Positions 14,917-23,866 of a DNA stretch of 64,000 nucleotides are shown one piece after another. Position numbers and translations under genes: made by a program. The stretch's first letter is position 1. Every line of letters starts with the position of its first letter. Under the pieces are notes generated by a model, which saw nothing but the letters and a program-made list of their open reading frames with translations, had not been told where the DNA came from and ran no database searches. The stretch is from CAVXFB01 sp963760935. GTDB lineage: Bacteria; Planctomycetota; Planctomycetia; Pirellulales; Thermoguttaceae. The stretch is from positions 124,001 to 188,000 of the forward strand of contig CAVXFB010000008.1 in NCBI GenBank assembly GCA_963760935.1, read 5' to 3'.

Positions 14917-15978
14917 TCACTTCTTCTCTTTCAGCCAAATATTCCGGTACTCGATCTTGTTGCCGTGGCCCTGGAAATAGATGGGCCGCGGAGCAGGGCC
15001 CGCGTTCTCGCCGCCCGGCGTAGCGTGCGCCAGTTCCATTTCCGGGTGGATGACGACGCCGTTCTGGCGGACCGCGACCCGCGCGTTGGCCACCTTCTTG
15101 CCGCCCTCGTACTTCGGCGCGGTAAAGTCGATGTCGTACGTCTGCCACGTCAGCGGCGGATAGCACATGTTCACGTCGGGCCTCCGCAACTGATAGAAGC
15201 CGCCGCACTCGTTGTCCTCGCCTTCCAGCCCAAACGAATCGAGCACCTGGATTTCGTAGCAGTCGTGCAGATACACGCCGCTATTGCTCCGCGCTTGGCC
15301 CCGCGCCGTCGGCATGTAGGACAGCCGGAACTCTAGGTGCAGCGTGTAATCGCCAAAACGCTGCTTGGTCATGGCGCCGGACAACAGATTCTTGTCTGGT
15401 AGTAGCGTGCCGTGCTTGAACTGGTCAGCACTAGTTCCGTCAAAGAGCACCACTGCGCCCTCGGGGGCCTTGGCGCCTTCGGTCGCGCTCTGCCGCGCGG
15501 TCTGCGGCAATTGCAGGTTCAGCTTGCCGTCGCTGCCAGTGATGGCCATCACTTGGACCTTTCCCGATACGGCCTTCGCACCGGTTGCCGTAATAGCGTC
15601 CCACTGCACGTCTCCATCGACAATCTTGCCTTTGATGCCATCGCCGGAGAGTGTGGTTGTTCCATCCTGACGCATGCCGGCAAGCTTGAACCGCGGCTCG
15701 CCGCGATTCCAACCATCGCCGGGCAATCCGCCCTTGGTAACGACCACGGTGAACTTCCCGTCGCCCAGAGCAATCACTTGGGCGCCTGCCTTTGTCTTGC
15801 TGCCATCGAGCCACGTCCCTTCGCCGACGTACTCGCCTTGAATCTTGAAATCGGGATCGTTGGCGGCCATAGCCGGGTCAGTAATCTCGGTGATCTTCTC
15901 CGCCGCCCTGGCACAGGCGCCGATAGCGACACTACACAGAAGTAAGCCAAGCATCCGCAAAGTATTTGTACGAGACAT
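14917..15978 (-). CDS. DUF1080 (3-keto-disaccharide hydrolase-like) secreted protein
   Basis: The 353-residue product has a signal peptide (RMLGLLLCSVAIGACARA). The C-terminal half is a DUF1080 domain: LFDGTSADQFKHG start, FGDYTLHLEFRLSYMPTARG, SNSGVYLHDCYEIQVLDSFG and the final KIEYRNIWLKEKK. The fold is a concanavalin-like beta sandwich; some members cleave 3-keto-glycosides. Residues about 40-170 form a separate beta-rich region (KIQGEYVGEGTWLDGSK). Planctomycetes have large expansions of this family, usually linked to polysaccharide use. Confidence 0.9.
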   Translation of the reverse strand: MSRTNTLRMLGLLLCSVAIGACARAAEKITEITDPAMAANDPDFKIQGEYVGEGTWLDGSKTKAGAQVIALGDGKFTVVVTKGGLPGDGWNRGEPRFKLAGMRQDGTTTLSGDGIKGKIVDGDVQWDAITATGAKAVSGKVQVMAITGSDGKLNLQLPQTARQSATEGAKAPEGAVVLFDGTSADQFKHGTLLPDKNLLSGAMTKQRFGDYTLHLEFRLSYMPTARGQARSNSGVYLHDCYEIQVLDSFGLEGEDNECGGFYQLRRPDVNMCYPPLTWQTYDIDFTAPKYEGGKKVANARVAVRQNGVVIHPEMELAHATPGGENAGPAPRPIYFQGHGNKIEYRNIWLKEKK

Positions 15979-16291
15979 GGAACGCTCCTTCTGGGAACTT
16001 GGGGAGGATGGGAGGTGGGAGGGTGTGGCTGATTATGGCGGATCACTGGCCGCTGGTCAAGTTACATGGCAGAGAAAAGAAGCTAGCATTGTCAGCAAAC
16101 TCTCCCCAAAACCCCGCGTTCACGCAGTCTTGCTAATTAAACCCCCGCTCAGAAACTTCCCGTAGCGCAGTGTTCACCTTTGGCCGATTAGTAGAAGAAG
16201 AACCGTAGCGCAGCGGCGCGCGCATGGTTGCGCCGTCCGCGCGAAGACTGTCGCGCCCACCGCGCCGAAACTGCTGACTGGAGGCATATCG

Positions 16292-17338
16292 ATGTCGCAC
16301 GGAAGCCCCACCCTGGTTTTTTGGCTGTCTGTAGCCGCGGTCAGCACGGCGGTGATGGCCGTTCGGGCCGAGTCGCTTCCGCATGCGTCGGCCATCAAAG
16401 TGATCGAGCTGGCGGCCGCCAATGCTGACGAAAAGACGCCGGTCGTCTCCAGCGTGGCGTTGGATCCGGCCGGAAAGCTGGTGGCCGCCGTCGGCGACGA
16501 TCATCTCGTGCGACTCTTAGACCTGCAAACCGGCGCTGTGGTCCATTGCTGGAAGGCGCACACCGATTGGGTCAAGACCTCGGCTTTCCGGCCTGATGGG
16601 CAAATGCTGGCCACCTCGGGCGCCGATCGCCGGATTCAGCTTTGGGATCTGTCGACCCAAGGCCAGTCGCACGGCTTCTCCGAGGGATCGCAAGCCATCA
16701 ACGTGCTAGCATATAGCCCCGACGGACGCATGTTGGCCGTCGCGGGTTTTGACAATACGGTCTTGGTCCTGGATGCCAGCCAAGGACGGCCGTTGCACGA
16801 ACTTGCCGCACCGGGTAAAGACATCCGCGCCTTGTGCTTCTCGCCCGATGGTAAGCGCTTGGCGGCCGCCGGCCGCTCCGGCCGGGTGCGCATCTGGGAC
16901 TCAGAAACTGGGCAGCCCGCCGCCGAGGTGCAAGCCTCCTCGCGGCGGATTTGTGCATTGGCCTATTCGCCCGACGGAAAGTACCTGGCAGCCGGTGGAC
17001 AGCAACGCGTCGTGCGGCTGCTCGATGCCGGCAGCGCCCAACCCGTCATCGATCTGCCCGAGCGGCCGGGCGAAGTGCTGGCGCTGTGCTTCTGCGGCCC
17101 CGACCTGCTCGCGTCGGCAGGAAGCGCCAATGTGATCCATCTTTGGGACATCGCCACGCAGCAGGAGCGATGCCAATTGGTCGGCCACACCGGCTCGATT
17201 GCCACGATGGTGTTTGATCGCGACGCCGGCACGCTGATTTCCGGCGGCTACGACACCACCGTGCGATTGTGGGATGTAAGTAACCAAAGACAAGAGAAGG
17301 TGACGTTGCGCGAAAGCGTTCGCGCGGCGGCGAAGTAA
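16292..17338 (+). CDS. Exported WD40-repeat protein
   Basis: The 348-residue product has a signal peptide (LVFWLSVAAVSTAVMAVRA) and a single beta-propeller of about seven WD40 repeats with recurrent motifs such as FRPDGQMLATSGADRRIQLW, FSPDGKRLAAAGRSGRVRIW and LISGGYDTTVRLWDV. Propellers of this type are interaction platforms; there is no catalytic domain. GGAGG lies 8 nt upstream of the ATG. The SdrD-type surface protein gene follows on the same strand about 40 nt later, so the two may be co-transcribed. Confidence 0.88.
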   Translation: MSHGSPTLVFWLSVAAVSTAVMAVRAESLPHASAIKVIELAAANADEKTPVVSSVALDPAGKLVAAVGDDHLVRLLDLQTGAVVHCWKAHTDWVKTSAFRPDGQMLATSGADRRIQLWDLSTQGQSHGFSEGSQAINVLAYSPDGRMLAVAGFDNTVLVLDASQGRPLHELAAPGKDIRALCFSPDGKRLAAAGRSGRVRIWDSETGQPAAEVQASSRRICALAYSPDGKYLAAGGQQRVVRLLDAGSAQPVIDLPERPGEVLALCFCGPDLLASAGSANVIHLWDIATQQERCQLVGHTGSIATMVFDRDAGTLISGGYDTTVRLWDVSNQRQEKVTLRESVRAAAK

Positions 17339-17377
17339 CCCACGGGCAGAACTTGCCCGCCAGAGCGAGAGACCAAC

Positions 17378-20300
17378 ATGGAGGTTGCTGTGGGCCTATT
17401 CCACAAAACACACCGTAAACACGCTATTTCCCGGCCGCACCGCAACTTTCTCGCGCGGCTCTGCCGTTTCGAGCAGATGGAATCGCGGCAGCTCTTGTCG
17501 GTTACGGCCGCTCCGATCCACCTTGGCGCCGTCTACTTCGAAGACTCCAGCCCAAACGATCACGTTGGCGACGTCTTCGAGATCACCTTCAACGGCGGCG
17601 CCGCGGGCACCCAACTCACCGAGTTGCGGATCAACACCGATAAGTTGAACGACGGCCTCGGCATGGGGGACACGTTTTTCGACACGGCCCCCGGCGGTCT
17701 CGGCGCGTTCGGCTCTTCGCCGTTTGCTGTTGTCAGCCAGACCGGCATCGATTCAGTTACGGCCGAAGTCGTCGACGGCGGCACACAACTCGTGCTGAAG
17801 TTCAAAGGCTTCGACGCAGGCGAGAAGTTCGTCTTTAGCATCGATGTCGATGAGCAAGGCTTCCTGCAACCTAACGCCGTGGCCGAAGGGGCCGAATTCG
17901 AGGGATCGCTGCTTTCGGCCGATTTCACTGCCTCGCATTACCAGCAAGCCACCGGCAGCGACATGTTTGTCGACGCCTACGACGGCAAGCTGGCCGGCTT
18001 GGGCTTGGATCTGCCGGGCGATAACTATGATCCGCCGAGCCCCTACATGCCGCCCGGTTCTGAGCCGGGGCCTGTTTACACGGCGGGGGCCGCGTTCCCC
18101 TTGCAGCAGACTCCGCTGCCGATCACGCTGTCTGGCACGGTGTTCGAGGATCTCAACGCCGATAATCACCAGCAAACTGGCGACCCGGGTATCGGCGGTG
18201 TGCACTTGGCCCTCTATGAATTGGTTGATGGCTCGTACGTCGCCACCGGCAAGACGGCCGTCACCGATGCGGCCGGCAACTACAAGTTCGATGGGCTGTT
18301 GCCAAGCACCTACCGCGTGGTCGAAACCCAGCCCGGCGGCTACCTGAGCGTCGGCGCCGCGGCAGGCACCGTCGGCGGCACAACGCGCGGCGTGGTTACC
18401 AGCGTCGACGTGCTGAGCAGCATCAACCTCGACGGCGGCGACGACAGCATTCGCAACGACTTCGCTGAAACCAAGCCCGCCCAACTCAGCGGCCACGTCT
18501 ATCACGACGCCAACAACAACGGCGTCATGGACGCCGGCGAAGAGGGCATCGGCGGCGTGCATCTGGTTGTCGAAGGCGCCTCGGGTTCGATCAACGCCTA
18601 TACCGCGGACGACGGCTCGTGGTCGGTCACCGATCTCTTGCCCGGCCAATACAAGGTGACGGAGTATCAGCCGGAGGACTATATCGATGGTCTCGATGCG
18701 CCCGGCTCTGCCGGCGGCGCCGCCCACAACCCGGGCGATCTGATCGATGGCATTTACCTGTCGAGCGGCCAGTCGGGCATCAACTACGACTTCGGCGAGA
18801 TCAAGCCCGGCTGCATCAGCGGCTACGTCTACGTCGACGCCAACAACAACGGCGTTTTTGACGAAGGCGAGACGCCGCTGAGCAACGTGGAGCTTACGCT
18901 CCTGGATGCCAGCGGCAAGCCGACTGGCGAGACCCGCCTCACCGATGACACCGGTTACTACCGCTTCTGCGGCCTTGTGCCCGGCGTGTACGCTGTGTCC
19001 GAAGGCCAGCCGGACGGCTACTACGATGGGATCGACTCGGCCGGCACATCCGGCGGCACGGCCCACAATCCGGGCGATCTGATCGACGTGATCCCCTTGG
19101 CAAGCGGTGTCCGTTCGCAGAACAACAACTTTGGCGAGTTGGCGCCGGCCAGCATCGGCGGACAAGTTTTCGCCGATCTCAACGACGATGGCGTCTTGAA
19201 CTCCGGCGACCGCTCGCTGGCTGGCGTGACCATCTACCTGCTCGATAGCGCCGGCAAGCGAATCACTTCGACGACGACCGACGCCAATGGCAAGTACGCC
19301 TTCACCAATCTGAAGCCGGGCGTCTACGGCGTGGAAGAGATTCAGCCGGCAAACTATCTTCAGGGCAGCGACCGGGTCGGCTCGGCTGGCGGCGCGCTAA
19401 ATGGGACCGACCGCATTCTCAATGCCGCGCTCAGCTCGGGCGTCAACGGCGTCAACTACGATTTCTGGGAAGTGCTTCCGGCAAGCATCAGCGGCTTTGT
19501 GTACGTCGACAAAAATGACAACGGCATCTTCGATCCGAGCGAAACACCGCTCGCTGGCGTAACGGTTACACTGCTCGATGCGGCTGGGAATCCGACAGGC
19601 CAGACGCGCACGACTGACGCCAAGGGCTTTTACGAATTCCAGATGCTCTCGCCCGGAGAGTACAGCGTGCGTGAAACGCAACCGCTGCCTCCAAAATATC
19701 CGTATTTCGACGGAATCGACACGGCCGGAACAGTGGACGGCATGCTCGTCGGCACTGCTTATAACGATCTGATCGACAAGATCCACGTGGGCCCCGGACA
19801 AAGTGGCATTAACTACAACTTTGGCGAATTGCCGCCGGCCACGATCTCCGGCTACGTGTTCCAAGATGGACCCACCATTGTTGTGAAGACAGGCGAGTTG
19901 GCGCCCGACATTCCCTCGGTCCGCGACGGCAAGCGCACTGCCGACGATACGCCGCTAAGCGGTGTGGAGTTGCTTCTCTGCGACGGTTCGGGCTACCCCG
20001 TGCTCGATGAATATGGCAATCCGAGAACCGCGACAACCGACGCAACGGGCCACTACCATTTTGACATGCTGCGGCCTAACGATGAGTATTCCATCATCGA
20101 AATCGAGCCCAGCGGATATCAGAGCGGTCTCGATAGTCTTGGCTTTGTCGCCGGCAAGGCAAGCGGCTACGTCTACAACAAGTATGACGTCCCCGATGCG
20201 TCGATTTTGAGCACGCTGGCGGTCGACCCGTCGGGGCCGGCGATCATCAAGATTTACGTTGGGCCCAACGACCAGGGGACGGAATACAATTTCAGTCACG

Positions 20301-21487
20301 TGCTGATGAAGTCCGAGCCGCCACATGTTCCGCCCATTGTGCCGCCAGTGCCGCCGTTGCAGCCAATGGGACCGCTTGTGGGAACGTTCGCCCAGTATCC
20401 GCCGTGGGGGCATGCCTATTATTCGCCGCCCGAGATCCTGCTGCCCTTAATGGCCGGCGGCTCTGGTGGCCCAGCCGGTTTCAGTTGGCACTTGAGCATC
20501 ATCGACGCCGGCCAACCGCGTCACGACGGATCGGGCGATCAGTTCGTCCAGTATCCGCAAGACTCGCTCTTCGATCCGGTTTCGTGGACCGGCGCCGATC
20601 TGGCTCAATCCCAGTGGATCTTGGCCGACCAGAACGGTGTGGCAACCCAGACGATTCGCTTCGGCATGCCTGGGGCCACGCCGGTTGCCGGCGATTGGAA
20701 CGGCAGCGGCACAACGAAGATCGGCGTCTTCATCGACGGCCTCTGGTTCCTCGACCTCAACGGCAATGGAACATGGGATGCGGCCGATCTTTGGGCCAAG
20801 CTCGGCAAGAAAGCCGATCAACCCGTTAGCGGCGACTGGAACGGCGATGGCAAGACCGACATCGGCATCTTCGGCCCGGCCTGGATCGGCGACTTGAAGG
20901 CCGTGGCTGTCGAGCCGGGTCTGCCCGACGCCCAGAATCTGCCGATCAAGGCGCGGCCCAAGAACGTTCCGCCCGATCCGGCCGATGCCGCCGTCGGCTG
21001 GCGCACCATGAAGAAGACTCACTCCGGCAAGTTGCGATCCGACCTGATCGACCACGTTTTTGAATACGGCACGAAGGGCGATCACGCCATGACCGGCGAC
21101 TGGAACGGCGACGGCATCTATACGGTCGCCATTTTCCGCAATGGCGTCTGGTTCCTCGACATGGACGGCGATGGCCGCTGGAGCGATGGCGACGTGATGG
21201 TCGAGTTTGGCCAGGAGGGCGATCTGCCCGTAGTCGGCGATTGGACGGGCGACGGCATCTCGAAGCTCGGCGTCTATCGCAACGGCACGTTCTATCTCGA
21301 CACGAACAACAACCGTCAGCTCGACGCCACGGACAAGGTCTTCCAACTCGGCAACCCCGGCGATAAACCGATAGCCGGCGATTGGACGGGCGACGGCATC
21401 GACAAGGTCGGTGTGTATCAACAGGCCGCGAGCAACCAGACGCAGACGGCCTCGGCCGATACCGGCAGCGCCGCTGCCGTCAAATAA
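17378..21487 (+). CDS. Large SdrD B-domain surface protein with FG-GAP-like C-terminus
   Basis: The 1369-residue product is probably exported. Near the N-terminus it has the planctomycete motif FEQMESRQLLSVTA, similar to the LEPR-XLL sorting-type signal. A cohesin-like or beta-rich domain follows (to about residue 230), then six SdrD B-like domains of about 110 residues, each opening like ISGYVYVDANNNGVFD and containing Ca-binding Asp/Asn loops. The last 350 residues hold five FG-GAP/VCBS-like units built on GDWNGDGKTDIGIF. A GTG at 17390 with GGAGG just upstream is an alternative start. The role is likely adhesion or cell-surface structure. Confidence 0.85.
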   Translation: MEVAVGLFHKTHRKHAISRPHRNFLARLCRFEQMESRQLLSVTAAPIHLGAVYFEDSSPNDHVGDVFEITFNGGAAGTQLTELRINTDKLNDGLGMGDTFFDTAPGGLGAFGSSPFAVVSQTGIDSVTAEVVDGGTQLVLKFKGFDAGEKFVFSIDVDEQGFLQPNAVAEGAEFEGSLLSADFTASHYQQATGSDMFVDAYDGKLAGLGLDLPGDNYDPPSPYMPPGSEPGPVYTAGAAFPLQQTPLPITLSGTVFEDLNADNHQQTGDPGIGGVHLALYELVDGSYVATGKTAVTDAAGNYKFDGLLPSTYRVVETQPGGYLSVGAAAGTVGGTTRGVVTSVDVLSSINLDGGDDSIRNDFAETKPAQLSGHVYHDANNNGVMDAGEEGIGGVHLVVEGASGSINAYTADDGSWSVTDLLPGQYKVTEYQPEDYIDGLDAPGSAGGAAHNPGDLIDGIYLSSGQSGINYDFGEIKPGCISGYVYVDANNNGVFDEGETPLSNVELTLLDASGKPTGETRLTDDTGYYRFCGLVPGVYAVSEGQPDGYYDGIDSAGTSGGTAHNPGDLIDVIPLASGVRSQNNNFGELAPASIGGQVFADLNDDGVLNSGDRSLAGVTIYLLDSAGKRITSTTTDANGKYAFTNLKPGVYGVEEIQPANYLQGSDRVGSAGGALNGTDRILNAALSSGVNGVNYDFWEVLPASISGFVYVDKNDNGIFDPSETPLAGVTVTLLDAAGNPTGQTRTTDAKGFYEFQMLSPGEYSVRETQPLPPKYPYFDGIDTAGTVDGMLVGTAYNDLIDKIHVGPGQSGINYNFGELPPATISGYVFQDGPTIVVKTGELAPDIPSVRDGKRTADDTPLSGVELLLCDGSGYPVLDEYGNPRTATTDATGHYHFDMLRPNDEYSIIEIEPSGYQSGLDSLGFVAGKASGYVYNKYDVPDASILSTLAVDPSGPAIIKIYVGPNDQGTEYNFSHVLMKSEPPHVPPIVPPVPPLQPMGPLVGTFAQYPPWGHAYYSPPEILLPLMAGGSGGPAGFSWHLSIIDAGQPRHDGSGDQFVQYPQDSLFDPVSWTGADLAQSQWILADQNGVATQTIRFGMPGATPVAGDWNGSGTTKIGVFIDGLWFLDLNGNGTWDAADLWAKLGKKADQPVSGDWNGDGKTDIGIFGPAWIGDLKAVAVEPGLPDAQNLPIKARPKNVPPDPADAAVGWRTMKKTHSGKLRSDLIDHVFEYGTKGDHAMTGDWNGDGIYTVAIFRNGVWFLDMDGDGRWSDGDVMVEFGQEGDLPVVGDWTGDGISKLGVYRNGTFYLDTNNNRQLDATDKVFQLGNPGDKPIAGDWTGDGIDKVGVYQQAASNQTQTASADTGSAAAVK

Positions 21488-21758
21488 TTGCGATGATCCC
21501 CTCTCCCTTTGGGCCAGGTTTGGGGTGAGGGCGAGGCCACTGTCTCATTGTGCACCAAAATGCCGCTTACCGTTGCAGGGTGCGTCCGCGACGCACGCCA
21601 TATGCTGGCCGCGGCTGAGTGGCTTGTGTGCACGCCCAACCATTTACCGGCTGACGACATTCGAGATACGGCCAGTTTTCTTGCTCGCCATCGACGCGAT
21701 CAGGGTCCCAGGGGCTTGCCGGTGCCCGCCTATGTGGTATTCTTAGCCATAGACGCTT

Positions 21759-21845
21759 GGAGAGGTGGCTGAGTGGTCGAAAGCGCCGGTTTGCTAAACC
21801 GGTGACCGGGAAACTGGTCCGCAGGTTCGAATCCTGTCCTCTCCG
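21759..21845 (+). tRNA. tRNA-Ser (GCT)
   Basis: An 87-nt class II tRNA has acceptor GGAGAGG/CCTCTCC, anticodon stem CGGTT/AACCG around TGCTAAA (GCT), a long variable arm (GACCGGGAAACTGGTC) and T-loop GGTTCGAATCC. The 3' CCA is not encoded. Its 3' end faces a tyrosine recombinase gene 236 nt away, making it a likely integration target. Confidence 0.95.
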
Positions 21846-21855
21846 CTTAGTTTGG

Positions 21856-21904
21856 AAACGCCTTTCGTAAGTCGCTTTGCTGCAAGCTCTTACGAAAGGC
21901 GTTT
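21856..21904. terminator. 16-bp perfect stem downstream of tRNA-Ser, likely terminator
   Basis: The inverted arms AAACGCCTTTCGTAAG and CTTACGAAAGGCGTTT enclose a 17-nt loop, and the right arm runs into TTTT. It would stop tRNA-Ser transcription and, with less certainty, the convergent integrase transcript. Two more short palindromes follow (21911-21929 with arms CGTCCCAGT, and GGCCAAACTTGGCC). Confidence 0.65.
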
Positions 21905-22081
21905 TGCGTTCGTCCCAGTCACTGGGACGAACCCGGCCAAACTTGGCCGCCCCGATGACCGCCACCAACAGGGTGACGCCCACCGTTGCGGTCGTCAGAC
22001 TGGTCTGTCTCGGTCGGACCATGGATTCCACCTTGTTGCCCGCGCCGTTGCAGACGCCAGCGAGAAAGTTACTGAGCAGGA

Positions 22082-23305
22082 TCATTTCTCGTTCGCTGTC
22101 CGCGTCTGCTCGTTCGCGGCCGGGGGTACAAACGTAATTCGTTCCATCTTCTCGATCGCGTCCTTGCGGCCGAGATGGCAGTAGTGCTCAACCATCTTGC
22201 TGTCGGCGTGGCCGACCCACTCGCGGATCTCGCCCTCCGAGGCGCCACCGACGAATGCTTGGCTGACGAAGTCGTGCCGGAAGGAATGCAGCCGTCCGTG
22301 CGCGAAGCCGCTCTCGCCGTTAGGCGCCGGGAACTTCTCCGTGAGCGGCTCGATGACGCCTCGGATAAAGACGTGCAACACGTTGTTGGGCCGCAGGCGG
22401 CTGCCACGTTCGGAATGGAATATCCGGCCGTCGGCGGCCCTCGGCAACGCCGTTAGCAACTCGCGCAGGACGGAGTGGATTGGAATCGTGCGCGATCGCT
22501 TCCCCTTGGTGGTTCGGGCAGTCCCGGCCAGGTTCTTGCGGCGGCTGGCCCGCTCGTCGGCCACGGTAACCACGCCGTTGTCGAGGTCGACGTCCGACCA
22601 ACGCAGGCCGGCAAGCTCGCCAATGCGCACGCCCAAGTGCGCCAGAGCGATGATCACAGTGGCCAGCCAGTCCAGCTTGGGCGTGGCCTGGCAATGCGTG
22701 ATCATCGCTCCGACTTCTTCCCGGCTGTAGCAGTAGGTATCCGTCCCCTGCGGCTTCGATAGCGTGTAGACGATCTTGGCGTCGGCCGGAAGCATCTTAT
22801 TCGCAATCAGCCAGCCGTTTACGGACTTGAGCAGGGTCAATTCGAGATAGCAGGTCCGGTAAGCGAACTTGCGGTTAAGCCAGTTTCCATATTGCTCCAG
22901 CCCGGTCTTGTCGAACTCGTTCCAGGTGGTGATCCCATGCTGGACGCAAAACCTCGTGTGCTTGTCGCGAACGGCTCGATAGCGTTTTTGCGTCCCTGTA
23001 GAGACGCCGCCCATCACGGGGCTACGGCCGCAATAGTCCATGAAGGCCTGCCAGCCGTCTGCGATGCTCGTCGTCGTGGCAGGCATGGCCGATTCCGGCT
23101 TGGCCAAGCCAAGTTGAATCGCCAAGTGCATATCTAAGGCCTTCAGGCGAGTGATCGCCTCATCCGGGTCGCGGGTGCCCAGGGAATGCTTGCCAAGCTT
23201 GTGCTTGCCGCCACGGGCATCGGCATAGAACGTACCGGCGCGGCGGAACAAGTTCCATTTGAAGAACTCGCAGGCGATCGGGGGGTGCACAGGCTTGCGC
23301 GGCAT
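22082..23305 (-). CDS. Tyrosine recombinase / integrase
   Basis: This 407-residue site-specific recombinase has a SAM-like core-binding domain at about residues 60-170 (SIADGWQAFMDYCGRS) and a catalytic domain after about 190. The catalytic residues are visible: Arg in LGVRIGELAGLRWSD, His/Arg in LHSFRHDFVSQ, the second His in EWVGHADS and the nucleophile Tyr in MVEHYCH. The start is placed at MPRKPVHPP, with AAGGAAC upstream; a longer frame overlaps the neighbouring gene. It is transcribed towards tRNA-Ser and is preceded by an excisionase-like gene, the layout of a tRNA-targeting integrative element. Confidence 0.92.
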   Translation of the reverse strand: MPRKPVHPPIACEFFKWNLFRRAGTFYADARGGKHKLGKHSLGTRDPDEAITRLKALDMHLAIQLGLAKPESAMPATTTSIADGWQAFMDYCGRSPVMGGVSTGTQKRYRAVRDKHTRFCVQHGITTWNEFDKTGLEQYGNWLNRKFAYRTCYLELTLLKSVNGWLIANKMLPADAKIVYTLSKPQGTDTYCYSREEVGAMITHCQATPKLDWLATVIIALAHLGVRIGELAGLRWSDVDLDNGVVTVADERASRRKNLAGTARTTKGKRSRTIPIHSVLRELLTALPRAADGRIFHSERGSRLRPNNVLHVFIRGVIEPLTEKFPAPNGESGFAHGRLHSFRHDFVSQAFVGGASEGEIREWVGHADSKMVEHYCHLGRKDAIEKMERITFVPPAANEQTRTANEK

Positions 23306-23327
23306 AGTGGTTCCTTGATTCAATTGT

Positions 23328-23600
23328 TCAGGGGGAGGCCTGCATCCACTTAGGCCGCGGTCCAGAAAGGTGCCCGCGGTCTTCGGCAGGCGGCGCGGAC
23401 GGTTTGGCCGCCTGTGATGCTGCTCGCTCGATGGCATCGGCCGGGAAGAGCAGCCGACCGCCTTTGCCGGCGGGTTGATAGAATGGGATCTTGCCTTGAT
23501 CTTTCAGCCGATGAACGGTTGCAGCCGATAATCGGCACTTCGCTTGAAGTTCTGAAAGCGTAAGGAGTTGTGGACTGGCGTCCTGCCTTTCGTTGAACAT
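23328..23600 (-). CDS. Excisionase-like helix-turn-helix protein
   Basis: The 90-residue product has one MerR/excisionase-type winged HTH (LLTLSELQAKCRLSAATVHR followed by LKDQGKIPFYQPAG) and a Pro/Ala-rich tail. Such small proteins direct excision or regulate the neighbouring integrase. It sits 22 nt upstream of the integrase start on the same strand. The chosen ATG (MFNERQDAS) lacks a clear ribosome-binding site; the frame extends a further 15 codons upstream. Confidence 0.78.
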   Translation of the reverse strand: MFNERQDASPQLLTLSELQAKCRLSAATVHRLKDQGKIPFYQPAGKGGRLLFPADAIERAASQAAKPSAPPAEDRGHLSGPRPKWMQASP

Positions 23601-23866
23601 CCGTGAATTCTGGCAGCAAAGGTGAGTTTCACGCGTCAGCACCACTCCGGTGCTGCTCTCACTAACTACCGGCTACCAAATTGCTGGGGAATTAGATTAC
23701 GGAAGACAACGGCGGGCAATGGTTCCGCAAGCCAGCAACGTCGCTACGCGGGCTGATGTTTCGGAAAAGAGGAAGCGCGACGTGGGGTAGCACGAATGAG
23801 GCTTGCAGGAGGCGATCCGCGGTTCGTGCTTGACGAACTAGAGTCGCCGGGGAATGGCCATCAAAA

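Noticed and set aside
17753..19165. A 470-codon minus-strand frame opposite the SdrD-type gene
   Set aside because: Its apparent repeats simply mirror the SdrD B-domain repeats on the coding strand; no start signal or domain.
18130..19860. Repeated DNA in the SdrD-type gene considered as a repeat array
   Set aside because: The periodicity of about 330 nt comes from tandem protein domains in one open frame.
20447..21421. A 324-codon minus-strand frame opposite the C-terminal repeats of the surface protein
   Set aside because: It is a periodic antisense shadow of the GDWNGDG repeats with no independent evidence.
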